64,000 nt of DNA from Trichoderma breve (lineage: Eukaryota; Ascomycota; Sordariomycetes; Hypocreales; Hypocreaceae). Under the pieces are notes generated by a model. That model was not told the DNA's origin. It saw only the letters and a list, made by a program, of their open reading frames with translations, and did not search any database. The translations under genes were made by a program, and so were the position numbers. Of this stretch, positions 34,535 to 45,793 are shown piece after piece (position 1 is the stretch's first letter; each line of letters begins with the position of its first letter). The stretch is taken from positions 4,278,001 through 4,342,000 of the forward strand of contig NC_079234.1 of the NCBI RefSeq assembly GCF_028502605.1, in the 5' to 3' direction.

Positions 34535-37500
34535 ATGGTTAAGCCGCTGTCCGTGTTTGCTGCCGCCCTTTTGGCGGCAGTGGCAGATGCCAATGTACGT
34601 TGCTTTTTTTGCATGCCAATTGCACTGAGACATTGGCTCTCTCCCTTTTCCCCTCTTCCATTGTTTGTATATGCACAACTTCCCTTGATGGACCTAGGAT
34701 TGCTTGCTTGACCAAGCAGTCCATTGACTCTTCGTGCCAATGCACTTGCATAAACACGTCAAGTCGCGAGGTCTTGGTTCTCACTGCCCCTATTTCTCAA
34801 CGATTCCCTTTAATCATTTCCACCTTCCCTTGACAATGCAGGATTCAGCGCAGTTGAACTAGAAGAAAGCAGCATTGGCATTGACTGTCAACTGGCACTG
34901 CCTCGTGCTGCTTCTACCGCGTTCACTGCTGCTGGTATATCTCTTAATCAACGGGATTGTCCCTCCTTTTTCCTTTCTCCCCACACCTCTCTGCTGTTCA
35001 AGGTGCACCCAGCCATCACTCTTCACCATGAAGACATCCTTTCTTTTGGCCGCCTCTACGGCAACTATTTTGGACTTTGCAGCTGCTAACGCTCTTCCGA
35101 ACCCACAGCCTTATCCTCCTCCTCACTCCAACGAGGCGTATTCCCCTCCTTTCTATCCCTCCCCATGGATGGACCCCAATGCTCCGGGCTGGGAGCAGGC
35201 CTATGCTCAGGCTAAGGAGTTTGTTTCGGGCCTGACTCTCCTGGAGAAGGTCAACCTCACCACTGGTGTTGGGTAAGCTCATTTGATTCTGCCTTGCTTT
35301 GCCGGCCAAGTTGTGCTAACTTTGGCTCTAGTTGGATGGGTGAGAAGTGTGTTGGAAACGTTGGTACTGTCCCTCGCCTGGGCCTGCGATCTCTTTGCAT
35401 GCAGGATGGTCCCCTTGGTCTCCGATTCAACAGGTACAACAGTGCTTTCGCTACTGGCTTGACTGCCGCCGCTAGTTGGAGCAGACACCTTTGGGTTGAC
35501 CGTGGCACTGCCCTGGGCTCTGAGGCAAAGAACAAGGGTGTTGATGTTCTTCTTGGACCTGTTGCCGGTCCTCTTGGCCGCAACCCCAACGGAGGCCGTA
35601 ACGTCGAGGGCTTCGGAAACGATCCTTACCTCGCCGGTGTGGCTCTTGCCGATACTGTCACTGGTATCCAGAATGCTGGTACCGTGGCCTGCGCCAAGCA
35701 CTTCCTCCTGAACGAACAGGAGCATTTCCGCCAAGTCGGAGAGGCCAACGGCTACGGATACCCCATCAAGGAGGCCCTGTCGTCCAACGTTGACGACAAG
35801 ACCATCCACGAAGTCTACGGCTGGCCTTTCCAGGATGCTGTCAAGGCTGGTGTTGGCTCCATCATGTGCTCATACAACCAGGTCAACAACTCGTACGCCT
35901 GCCAGAACTCCAAGCTCCTCAACGGATTGCTCAAGGAGGAGTACGGTTTCCAAGGTTTCGTCATGAGCGATTGGCAGGCTCAGCACGCTGGTGTCTCGAC
36001 CGCTGCTGCCGGTCTTGACATGACCATGCCTGGTGATACCCTCTTCAACACCGGTGCGTCTTACTTCGGAAGCAACCTGACCCTTGCCGTCCTCAACGGC
36101 ACTGTCCCCGAGTGGCGTATCGATGACATGGTCATGCGTATCATGGCCTCCTTCTTCAAGGTGGGCAAGTCGATTAACAACCTTGTTGACACCAACTTTG
36201 ATTCTTGGACCGATGGCGAGTATGGCTACGTTCAGGCTGCCGTCAATGAGAACTGGGAGAAGGTCAACTACGGTGTCGATGTCCGTGCTGACCACGCCCA
36301 CCACATTCGTGAGGCTGGTGCCAAGGGAACCGTTATCCTCAAGAACAACGGCATCCTGCCCCTCAACAAGCCCAAGTTCCTTACCGTCATCGGTGAGGAT
36401 GCTGGCTCCAACCCTGCTGGTCCCAACGGCTGCGGTGACCGCGGCTGTGATGATGGCACTCTTGCCATGGAGTGGGGTTCCGGTACCACCAACTTCCCCT
36501 ACCTCGTTACCCCTGACGCTGCGATCCAGTACCAGGCTCTCCAGGATGGCTCTCGCTACGAGAGCATCCTGAACAACTACGCCACCTCTGCCATCCAGTC
36601 TCTCGTCAGCCAGCCCGAGGCCATCGCCATTGTCTTTGCCAACTCGGACAGTGGTGAGGGTTACCTCCACCCTGATGGCAATGAGGGTGACCGCAAGAAC
36701 ATTACCCTGTGGAAGAACGGCGATGACCTCATCAAGACCGTTGCTGCCAACAACGCCAAGACCGTTGTTGTTATCCACTCGACTGGTCCCGTCATCCTGA
36801 AGGACTACGCCGTCCACCCCAACATCTCTGCCATTGTTTGGGCTGGTACCCCCGGTCAGGAGTCTGGTAACTCTCTTGTCGATATCCTGTACGGCAAGCA
36901 GAGCCCCGGACGTACTCCCTTCACTTGGGGTCCTTCTCTGGAGAGCTACGGCGTTCAGGTCATGACTACTCCCAACAACGGTAACAACGCTCCTCAGGAT
37001 GACTTCACCGAGGGCGCCTTCATTGACTACCGCTACTTCGACAAGGTGGCTCCCGGCAAGCCTCGCAGCTCTGACAAGGCTCCCACGTACGAGTTCGGCT
37101 TCGGACTGTCGTGGTCGACCTTCAAGTTCTCCAACCTCCAGATCCAAAAGAACAACGCCGGCCCGTTGAACCCCACCACCGGCAAGACCATTGCTGCTCC
37201 CGTCTTGGGCACTTTCAGCAAGAACCTGAAGGACTATGGTTTCCCCAAGAACATTCGCCGCATCAAGGAGTTCATCTACCCATACCTGAGCTCCACCAGC
37301 TCTGGCCAGGCCGCTTCTGGCGACTCCCACTACGGCCAGACTGCCAAGCAGTTCCTCCCTGCCGGTGCCAACGACGGCAGCCCTCAGCATCGCTCTCCTT
37401 CCTCTGGTGAGCCCGGTGGCAATCGCCAGCTGTATGATGTCATCTACACCGTTACTGCCACCATCACCAACACCGGTAAGGTCATGGACGATGCTGTTCC

Positions 37501-37735
37501 CCAGCTGTACCTGAGCCACGGTGGCCCCAACGAGCCCGTCCGGGTTCTGCGTGGCTTTGACCGTATCGAGCGCATTGCGCCCGGCCAGAGCGTCACCTTC
37601 AAGGCTGACCTGACTCGTCGTGACATTTCCAACTGGGACACCAAGACTCAGCAGTGGGTTGTCACCAAGTTCCCCAAGACTGTCTACGTCGGCAGCTCTT
37701 CGCGCGACCTGCCCCTCAGCGCCCGCCTGTCATGA
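34535..37735 (+). CDS. cel3B: Secreted GH3 beta-glucosidase, Cel3B type
   Basis: Exons 34535-34594, 35109-35272 and 35332-37735 give 875 residues, close to the 874 of T. reesei Cel3B. Exon 1 encodes the signal peptide MVKPLSVFAAALLAAVADAN, very near the known Cel3B signal, and splices in phase 0 to PYPPPHSNEAYSPPFYPSPW. The first intron is unusually long (514 nt) but ends with a good branch site (GCTAAC) and CCACAG. The GH3 N-domain contains GRNPNGGRNVEGFG, KHFLLNEQE and the nucleophile Asp288 in GFVMSDWQAQH; the middle domain holds VIGEDAG and SDSGEGY, and a fibronectin III-like C-domain ends near RDISNWDT. The enzyme cuts cellobiose and short beta-glucosides to glucose outside the cell, and transglycosylation can produce cellulase inducers. 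Codon use is strongly biased to C/G endings. An in-frame alternative ATG inside intron 1 is discussed in the findings. Confidence 0.95.
34595..35108 (+). other. Long first intron of cel3B holding an alternative in-frame start
   Basis: A 514-nt GTACGT...CCACAG intron, about eight times longer than other introns in the window. An ATG at 35028-35030 is in frame with exon 2 and would encode MKTSFLLAASTATILDFAAA before NALPNPQ and then PYPPP; this also looks like a secretion signal. An internal AG at about 34841-34842 preceded by pyrimidine-rich text would, if used, give a 26-residue upstream frame ending at TAG. Confidence 0.6.
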
Positions 37736-39357
37736 GCGGCGGCGAGGGCAAAGTTATGATGTGAATGTTTTTTATTGTATAAATAGCAGATAGTGTTAAT
37801 TCAGATTAATGAAACACATGATACCAGCTCTTGTCTTTGTCTCTTGTCTCTTGTCTCTTGGTGATGTGTGTGTGTGTGTCTTTTTGTCTTGGTCGATGTA
37901 TACAGTAGAGTGTCAGCGCGGGTGTAATCTATTTCTTTACTCGCTCTTTGTCCTCTCGTATTTGATGGGCCAAAATCTTGCTCTTCAATTTATGTGCTTG
38001 GTACTTATTGCAGCATCCAGCTTCATGATTATGCTTACTTGATGCGGAGAGGAGTTGATTGGACATTGTACAGTAGCTTCTATGCTGCATCTCGACGAAA
38101 GCTCTCTAGCGCAATCGCAAGAAAACAAGAGGGAGTCCGGGGTTTGTATGTACAAGATAGATAGAGACCATATCAATAAAAACAAAAATAAGAGTAAAAA
38201 AAAACAAAAGCCACAGATAAAATGGACGAATGACGTCTCACCGCTGCTGCATCTTGGTGACGGCGACTCGATAGCTCGAACAAGCCCGGGCGCTTAAAAC
38301 GGCAGAAGTGGTCCGAGGGCGACGATATTTTTGGGTGCTGGAGGGAAAAGGTGTTGTTTGATTGGACGGGGATGCTCCCCCATGTCTGTTCTGCTTGTGC
38401 TGCGGGCGAGTGATATTTCGTGGGTCACCCTGGCTCTGGTCTGTGGTGTTTTCAGTGGTGAGCGTCCAGTGAGAAATGGAAATGGGAAGCTGGGCGGGAA
38501 AAGACACGAGCTGTCCCATCCATACTATTACTACTTGGTGTTGCCTCCTCTTTTTCTTTCCTCTTCTTTTTTATTTTTTATTTTCCAGTTTTTGATTGTA
38601 CATACATACGTACAAAACACGATATCATTACCGTTTCAATTTTGGACCGGGCCCTGATTCTGATTCGCTCTAGACGCACTCCGTGTTTCGACGAATCCGC
38701 ACTTTGAGACGCCAAACGTAAGACGAGCGTCCCACCTTGCGCCTGTTCATCGATTCTTTTGTGTCTTTGCGCCGTTTCGGCTGGGCCAGCAGCCGCGAAG
38801 CTTTGGCTCTCCCTTTGATTTTGATCTGCCCTGTTTTTTAATCTTGGCTGAGGGCTGAGATTTGCATTCCCCCGTATGTATCAAGATTGAATTCGGGGGG
38901 CTTGTTCGAGTTTAAGCTTGGGAACCAACCCCCGGAGAGGAGAGGGAGGCTAATACATTTTGACAGGTTCTTTTTGGATTTAGCTTGCTCCGGTTTCCTT
39001 TTCAGCGCGGCGTTTCTCCTCTCCTCTTTCTTTCTTTCTTTCTCTTCTTCATTCATTTCTTCTCTGGTGGGAATATTTTTCGGCTGTGTGTGATTTTCGT
39101 TTTTCGCTCTTTGCTTCTTTGTAAACTCGCTGGGCGAGAAGGTTTTCTTTTAATCAGTTCTACTTTTTGGGAATATCGCGAGTCGATATACCTTTATTTC
39201 ATTCACGATCTTCATCTCGTCTTGGCGACAACGTTTTTTATTACGACCAAAGCATCACAAGCATAAAAGCGCAAGGCAAAACAAAGCATCGCCCTTTACA
39301 ACAAAACATTCTTCAACAACCTACACACAAAGAAAACAAAAATCCTATACCGCAAAC
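37736..39357. other. Intergenic region with simple repeats and a long pyrimidine-rich leader
   Basis: Just after cel3B, TCTCTTG repeats three times (about 37839-37860) followed by a GT run (about 37864-37879). Nearer the next gene, pyrimidine-rich text including a TTTC array (about 39026-39045) and an A/C-rich leader (39270-39357) precede the ATG at 39358. No gene seen. Confidence 0.55.
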
Positions 39358-39627
39358 ATGGGCAACAATCTTTCTTCTACTTTCATCCCGGACACGTCCG
39401 CGGACGTGCTTAGCCCCACGGATCGCACCGCCGACATCATCCTCGGCGTCACCTGGCTGCTTGTCATTTACGCCATGGTCATGATCTGGACGACCTGCGC
39501 GCTGGTGGACCGGTGGAAGGGCCCTCAGGATAGGATACGGGTTGGAGGAGGAAGGGTGATGATGGCGTTGGTCATGTCAGCAGCGTGGCCGGCTGTGGTG
39601 GTGTATCTTGCCATGGCCAAGTCGTGA
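39358..39627 (+). CDS. Small two-TM membrane protein, unknown function
   Basis: An 89-residue uninterrupted frame. The start MGNNLSSTFIPDTSADVLSP is polar and begins MG with a Ser at position 6-7, so N-myristoylation is conceivable. Two membrane helices follow: ILGVTWLLVIYAMVMIWTTC and MMALVMSAAWPAVVVYLAMA, linked by a basic loop (DRWKGPQDRIRVGGGR). The A/C-rich leader with CGCAAACATGGGC at the start codon is a strong fungal start context, which supports the gene as real. I do not recognise the family; small proteins of this build are widespread and conserved in Sordariomycetes by my impression, with no known job. It is convergent with the CofD-like gene. Confidence 0.65.
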   Translation: MGNNLSSTFIPDTSADVLSPTDRTADIILGVTWLLVIYAMVMIWTTCALVDRWKGPQDRIRVGGGRVMMALVMSAAWPAVVVYLAMAKS

Positions 39628-39888
39628 TGATGATGATGAGTAGGACTGGGAAGGAAACAGAGTTGTGAGCGAAGAGAGGGAAACGAAACGCATTACAGGG
39701 CGGTGGTTTGTGGTGGTCAAAGGGATATCCATGGGTTTTTGGAGAGGGGAGGGTGAAGATGTGGTATTGGTTTGATACCGTGCCGTTGGCTGGCAGATGT
39801 TTCTTTACGTGTTGTTTTTTTTTATGCTGAAAAAAACAAATAATAAATGGTATATTGTATTATATTACAAAACAAAAACAAGACAAGT

Positions 39889-41478
39889 CTATCCCACCAG
39901 AGTGTTACGCCGACTCCTGTCAGAGCGCGTGTCCTTGCGCCCGATGATGCTCTCAAGCGTCTGCGCCAGCGCCTTTGCGTCATATCGTCCTCCCTTGCCC
40001 TGTCCATCCTTGGGTCCGTACAGCCTCGTCGTGTCGATGCCCAGCTGGGCAAACAGCCGCTTGTCCACAGCGGGACTCGTAGGGCCCTCGACGTAAATGA
40101 CGTGCGTCACGTACAGCGAATACTCGTCCGCAGACGGCCGAGGCAAGCCCCTCGAATCCGCGCAGGCGTTGGCAATGGTGGCGACGAAATCGAGCCCGGA
40201 AAAGGGGTCGCTCGATGGGCCGGTTTCACGATCGGTGGTGCCGTTGAGGACCAGGATCTTGTTTCGGATGTGCGGGCTGGCGATGGCCTCGCCCACGCCC
40301 TTGAGCACCAGGTTTGGCACCAGCGACGTGAAGAGCGAGCCGATGCTGTAGATGACCGAGTGCGCGCTGCGGATGGCCTCGAGCACGCGCGGGTTGGCCG
40401 GGATGCGCATCTCCTGGCCGTATGGGTTGATGTACCAGATGCGGTCGATGCGGCACGGGAGATCCTCTTCGTCCTGCTTTGAAATGGCAATGGCGGGCCG
40501 GCGCAGAGCAGGCAGGCTGCCGGGCAGGTTTGCGTCCTCGATGTCGTGCTCGTCCAGGTCATGGTTCGTCGACAATGCCGGCGTGCGCGATCCGGAGGTC
40601 GGAGGCGGGCCCGGCAGCGGCAGCGGCACGGCGGCCGTGGGCGCACTGGGATGCGAGATGTCGTTTTGGCCGGTGATGACGGTGCCGTCGACGAGTCCCG
40701 CCGCAATGTGATGGGCAAAGTTGGTGTTGAGCGCCGGCAGAACGGCCACGCGGTCGGGCACGGCGCAGATGGAGCTCAGCAGGCAGATGGCGGCCTCGAA
40801 GCTGCCGGTGAAGAGCCTGGCGCCCGTCAGGAACAGGTTGCCGATGCTGGACCCGGAGAAGTCGAAGCGGCTGCTGGGCCGCATGCGCTTGACGACCTCG
40901 AGGTTGAAGCTGTTGAAGAAGGACCGTATCAGCTCGCGCTTGGGCGACGAGATGTCGAGCCACAGCGGGTGTGTGCCCTCGACGATGTCGAACCACTCGG
41001 CTCGAGCTCTGTCATAGACGGGGGGCAAACGGTGGTTGAAGAGGAGCTTGATGGCGATTGTCTCGGGTTTGTTGTCGTTGGGGATGAGACGGACGAGACG
41101 AGACCGCACATCTCCGATACCTTTTTGTTGTTACACATGATCCAAGTTAGAAGAGAGACATGATTCCATGAAATTTGAAGGTTACGGAATTCAATCAATA
41201 CCTGGTCCTCCGAACACGCGGATGATCTCGCTCGTGCTGCCGCCATTGTCCGAGATGGGAATCACGTAGCTCAGCGTCGCCGCACTCGCCGCCCGCACGC
41301 CCTCAAACACGTCCACCAGGCTGTTGGCCGCACTTCCGCCCGAGAAGACGACGATGCCCGTCCTGGGCACGGTGCCGGGACCGGGACTTGACGAGAGCCG
41401 GGACAGCGGCGGCCGTGAGGAGGGTCCCACTGCAGGCTGGGGAAGCTGGAGAGCGTCGTGGACTAGGATTTGGGCCAT
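39889..41478 (-). CDS. CofD/UPF0052 (YvcK-like) family protein
   Basis: Exons 41478-41202 and 41120-39889 with an 81-nt intron give 502 residues. The family's phosphate/nucleotide-binding motifs appear in order: VVFSGGSAANSLVDVF, PISDNGGSTSEIIR, GGPGIGDVRSRL (created across the splice join) and SGSSIGNLFLTGA. Then come the conserved VLPALNTNFAHHIAAGL, VIYSIGSLFTSLVPNL and LNGTTDRETG. Bacterial relatives are 2-phospho-L-lactate transferase CofD and the YvcK/GlmR regulators that bind UDP-sugars and govern cell-wall precursor flow; yeast YNL011C is a fungal member of unknown role. A Pro/Ser-rich insertion (about residues 260-300) is a fungal addition. Likely cytosolic; no signal or helix is seen. 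Splice site choice is confirmed by the motif it creates. Confidence 0.88.
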
Positions 41479-43029
41479 GGCTGGGCTTGGGTGTGATATG
41501 AATCAGGTAAGGCGTAATGAGTGAGATATGCACGAGATGGGTTTGTGGAGTTCTGTTGATAGTAGCTGATTTGGTATGTATGTATGTGAGTGGTGTTTGT
41601 GGTTACGAGTTGTTGAGAGAGAGTGAGAGTGAGTGAGAGCACGTAACGAGTGATGCTTATTCTTACAATTTCACCTCAGCGACTTGAGATTCTCATCGCT
41701 CATCCAGTCTCTTCTTCTTAAATACAGTCCTCACTCATGGATAAGTGTCCTATTGAGACTCACAGCCCGACACTCTCTCATACGTGTCATCTATTGATGA
41801 TGATGAGTTTGAGAGCAACAAAAATACGTCGTCCTGGGAGGCTTATACGGGAGAGTTTAATTAACCTGTGGTTGCACAGCCGCGAGCTTCCCTGAATATA
41901 GTCAAGTTCATCAGATGGCGTGGGTACGGCTTAATGACACATTTTGAGGTTGTTGGTTAGAGAGTTTGCCCCGTGATAGTGATGCTCGCTTAGTCGCATT
42001 AAATTGCCCATCTCCGCTTTGGCTTCGATGGTTGAACTTTACACCAGAGCAAAAAGAGAAACATTGTGCGCAAGATTCAGCTAAATGAACAAGTCCTGAA
42101 CAAAATGCCTCAGTCGCTTAACAATTGACTGTCCATAGAACAGTAATGAGTCGTTCATCGCACTCGTCAACAGTACCGAAGCTCCATCGGCGCCGTTTAT
42201 TGTCCCGGCCTCCGCCAATTGTATCCCTTTCGCTTAACAAAATTTCTGCAACTAGAGTCATGTCTGGCGTTAATGATTTGACAATACCTTCCTTGGGATT
42301 TATAATGACATTCGTAAGATAAAGTTGCATATACGCATGAAACCGAAGCGTAACTTGAGTGTTCTAAGTCGCAACTCTCTTCAAAGACTATTATAGCCTT
42401 GTCAACTTGCTCTGGCTAGAGTCGGGCACAACGTTGCCTCTCTTGGGCTTAGGCTCGCGCCTTGCCTCGATCCGGAAAATGCTCGATTTCAAGCCGCAGA
42501 TGCAAACGCCCGCCGATGCGATGCTAGTAGCGGCAGGTGCCGGCTATTGTCGATTCTCGCCGTAGCTGAAGCCTCTTGTTACTCATCGAAGGATTTCTAG
42601 GCCATGTCGGTTGTGGCTGCATGACGTTGCGGAAATGTCACTCTTAGTTAAGTGGCCTGTCGATAGTATCATTGTATCGTGGCGATAGTACTCTCGCGGG
42701 TTGAGTAACTCGTTTGGATCGCATAAACGTGCTCTGGAATGGATCAACTTACAAATCCAATTTGGTGCATTAGAAATGGGCCTATCTTGGGTGACAAAGT
42801 GGGAACTGCGGTATTTGACAAGTTGGAAAAAGAGATATATTGGGCCACAATCTCCATAATGCCCCATCGAACCACCTTGTGACATCTATCAACTGTAATA
42901 GTCTTTTTTTTTCCTTTTCAAATAGGCAACCTGAGCAAAGTGTTGCTGATCAGCTCAAAAACAAAACCCAAAACATCTTCATCTCCAACTATATCCGCAT
43001 CAATCCCGGACAGCTTAAAGAATTTCACA
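41479..43029. other. Divergent intergenic region, AT-rich in its second half
   Basis: 1.55 kb between the CofD-like gene and the MDR oxidoreductase gene. GAGTGAGAG-type repeats lie at about 41618-41638 near the first gene. The rest shows no believable coding frame. A CTTTTTTTTTCC tract precedes the oxidoreductase leader at about 42902. Confidence 0.45.
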
Positions 43030-44295
43030 ATGAGCTCCTTTACTATCCCCAAGACCGTTAAGCAATGGCAAGTTGCTGAATACAATGGATTTGAGGGACT
43101 CAAGTTCTCTGAGCAGCCCCTGCCTGAAGTTGGCGACAACGAGGTTTTGGTTAAGCGTATGTATTAAGCAACTCCTTTACACATCACCCAACTATATGAC
43201 AAGAATACCCATGGAAAAGAGAAGAGGAACATGACCTATTAAACTGTTCAGTGCTAACATTCGTCATGCTATAGTCGAGGCTGCCTCTCTCAACGTTAGT
43301 TGACCCGCAATCTGCTTCCTATTGTGTTGCATTATTCTGTTATGTACATGACTCCTAGTTGCTGACTTTGACTACAACAGTACCGCGATCTCATCATCGC
43401 TAGGGGTGAATACCCCTTCGGTATGGCCCCAAATGTCGTCCCCGGATCTGATGGTGCCGGCACTGTCGTCTCCGTCGGCAAGAGCGTCACCCTCTTCCAG
43501 CCCGGCGACAAGGTCATCACTCTCTTCAACCAGGCTCACCTGGGCGGAAACCTGACCCCCAAGACCATTGCCACCGGAACTGGAGGTGTCCTAGACGGCA
43601 CTCTCCGCACCTATGGCGCTTTCAACGAGAACGCTCTTGTGCGCAGCCCCTCTAACTTGACTGCTCTTGAGGCCTCTACCCTTCCCTGCGCTGGCCTGAC
43701 TGCCTGGAATGCTCTGTTCGGCTCTGCCGACCACACCGTCAAGGCTGGCCACTGGGTTCTCGTCCAGGGCAGCGGAGGTGTCAGCATCTTTGCCCTGCAG
43801 TTTGCAAAGGCCGCCGGTGCCAGGGTCATTGCCACCACTGGATCTCCCGCCAAGGCCGCCCAGCTGAAGAAGCTTGGTGCCGACCACGTCCTCAACTACA
43901 AGGAGGATCCCAACTGGGGCGAGACGGCCAAGAAACTGACCGGCGGCCGCGGCGTCGACCACGTCGTGCAGGTTGCCGGTGCCAAGGAGATGGAGCAGAG
44001 CATTGCCGCCGTCAAGATGTGCGGTTCCATCGACATCATCGGCTTCCTTGCTGGAGGCGGAGACGAGAAGGAGCCTAGCTTCCTGCGATGCTTGTCCAGC
44101 CTGTTCACTGCTCGTGGTATCCTTGTGGGCAGCCGTGTGCAGCTGGAGGAGTTGGTTGAGGCGATCGAGGCCCACCCTGAGACGCTGAGGCCGGTGGTTG
44201 ACGAGAAGGTGTTTAAGTTGGAGGAGCTGAAGGAGGCGTATGAGTACCAGTGGTCGGGCAAGCACTTTGCCAAGGTTGCTGTTGAGATTAACTAA
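43030..44295 (+). CDS. Zinc-free MDR oxidoreductase (quinone reductase / enoyl reductase-like)
   Basis: Exons 43030-43156, 43275-43294 and 43381-44295 give 353 residues. The middle exon is only 20 nt and supplies LEAASLN; with it the text reads VLVKLEAASLNYRDLIIARG, as expected in this family, which makes the microexon believable. The catalytic fold has PNVVPGSDGAGTVVSVG and the Rossmann motif VLVQGSGGVSIFALQFAKAAG. The catalytic cysteine cluster and structural zinc lobe of true alcohol dehydrogenases are missing, so this is a zinc-independent medium-chain reductase that likely reduces activated double bonds or quinones with NADPH. Two AATAAA-like signals follow the stop (about 44325-44345). 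Introns are 118 and 86 nt. Substrate unknown. Confidence 0.88.
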
Positions 44296-45364
44296 AATGA
44301 CTGCTTTCTAGCTTGAGCCTGATGAATAAAGAATAACGAATAAATTTGAACAATGCTAGTACACTTTGTTAAATTGTTGAGTGTCTGTTGAGAATGGACC
44401 ATCACGTAGGCAAGCGATCTAGACCCATCGTGTTGGGAATTGGACATGCTGTGCTCGTCAAGCTACTGAACAAGTTGGTTGCACAGAAGTGAGCTTTTTG
44501 AAAGGGAACTTGGAATAAGAATTTTCAACTATGGCACTCAACGCTGCGGTTTGCAGCCTTTGCCACTCTTTCATCATCATACCATAGGATGATAGGACAG
44601 AGTGTTAGTGTGTTGTCAGCTTGTTTGCCTTGTAAACTGAACACGGCAGGATGATTATGGCACATGCTTCGGAGTCTTTACTTTATTCACCTTGTTGCCA
44701 ACCCCTCTGATTCCAGAACGAATCCAACTCATGTCATCTGATCGTTCATAAATGTGCCCCATTGCATAAGCGCATGGACTAGACACAACATGGGTAGCTA
44801 ACATTGTGCCCTTTTTTTTTTTTCACTGAGTGTCGAGAGTGGGCGTACAGCATGAGGCAGCTGCGGTTGTGTTATAGCTGAATACGTTTTACACCGATTT
44901 CGGAGCTAACATGTTACTTTGGTGATGGAAAGCGTCATGGTGAGAGGCGATCATCTTTGTGTTGTGCTAAATGACGAATGCAATCGTTGTCAATATGTAA
45001 TTTTGCCTCGCTGGCGCTGTTATTATCTCATTAACTAATTATCGTTGATGGATCCGCCATCAGTATTGTATAATGTATGTGTACATGTATGCATCATCAT
45101 AAAAGGACCGTGTCATAACAACCGTGACCCATTATTACCCAAAAGCCGTGATCCTGGAAAATGACCAGCCCGATAACCCCATAATGCGTTCCGTGTCAAT
45201 CAATATGCTTGTTGTGTTCATGTCCGGTTCCCACAAATCAGTCCAGTGTAATCCTGATCCCAAAAAACGTGAAACTCCACCATGATGTAAGGAATGAAAA
45301 AAAAGTGAAATAAATGGTGCTGGCAAAGTTGCGGTGAGGAAAAAAGAAGGTAGGGAGGACCCTT
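44296..45364. other. Intergenic region between convergent genes
   Basis: About 1.07 kb, AT-rich, with a long T run at about 44812-44824. No coding frame or RNA gene recognised. Confidence 0.5.
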
Positions 45365-45793
45365 TTAGTCCTTGTAGTCGCACTTCATGCTCCAGGCTTT
45401 CCAGCCGGCCTTGTTGTCGAAGCAGTGTCCCTTTGTGAAATCCTTCTTGCCCTTGGTGCACTTGTCGTCGGTGTAAGCCGTGACTGCGAGGTTGCGGGTT
45501 AGTATAAACAATGTCTTAGATTGGGCATTCCAGCGCTCGTGGGTTTCCTTACATGTGCAGCCCTTGTTAATGTCTGTCAGGCTTAGAGACTTGGGCTCAC
45601 TGTCGTTGAGGCCCTTGCATTCGCCATTCTTGAAGTCGTCATCAATGACGGTCCAGACGCCGAGGTTGCCGTCGTGGCAGCCCTCGGCGCTGTAGAGGCG
45701 GAAGTCTGCAACGTGGATGTTGCGGGGGATGAAGAGGGCGTTGGAGCCGGCAATGAGGGTAGTGGCAGCGGCGAGGACGGCGAAGAGTTGCAT
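45365..45793 (-). CDS. Small secreted protein with six cysteines
   Basis: Exons 45793-45553 and 45483-45365 with a 69-nt intron give 119 residues. The intron has a perfect TACTAAC branch site, so the continuous 142-codon frame seen without splicing is misleading. Residues 1-19 (MQLFAVLAAATTLIAGSNA) form a signal peptide. The mature part of about 100 residues has six cysteines (EGCHD, GECKG, KGCTF, DKCTK, GHCFD, MKCDY), enough for three disulfides, and the exon join reads GCTFTAYTDDKC, a motif common to several fungal small secreted proteins. Such proteins are often induced during contact with plants, prey fungi or stress; the exact role is unknown. The leader is short and the promoter faces the AT-rich accessory segment downstream in plus coordinates. 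Confidence 0.82.
   Translation of the reverse strand: MQLFAVLAAATTLIAGSNALFIPRNIHVADFRLYSAEGCHDGNLGVWTVIDDDFKNGECKGLNDSEPKSLSLTDINKGCTCKETHERWNAQSKTLFILTRNLAVTAYTDDKCTKGKKDFTKGHCFDNKAGWKAWSMKCDYKD

Noticed and set aside
35870..37519. 549-codon open frame antisense to cel3B
   Set aside because: It is a product of the strong C/G third-position bias of cel3B; the translation is a low-complexity Val/Gly/Asp/Leu mixture without motifs, start context or splice signals.
40107..40718. 203-codon Arg-rich frame inside the CofD-like gene
   Set aside because: Same strand, shifted frame; Arg/Pro/Ser-rich shadow of a GC-rich exon.
43591..44265. 224-codon antisense frame over the MDR oxidoreductase
   Set aside because: Composition (Leu, His, Gln runs) is that of a shadow frame; the sense strand is a convincing enzyme.
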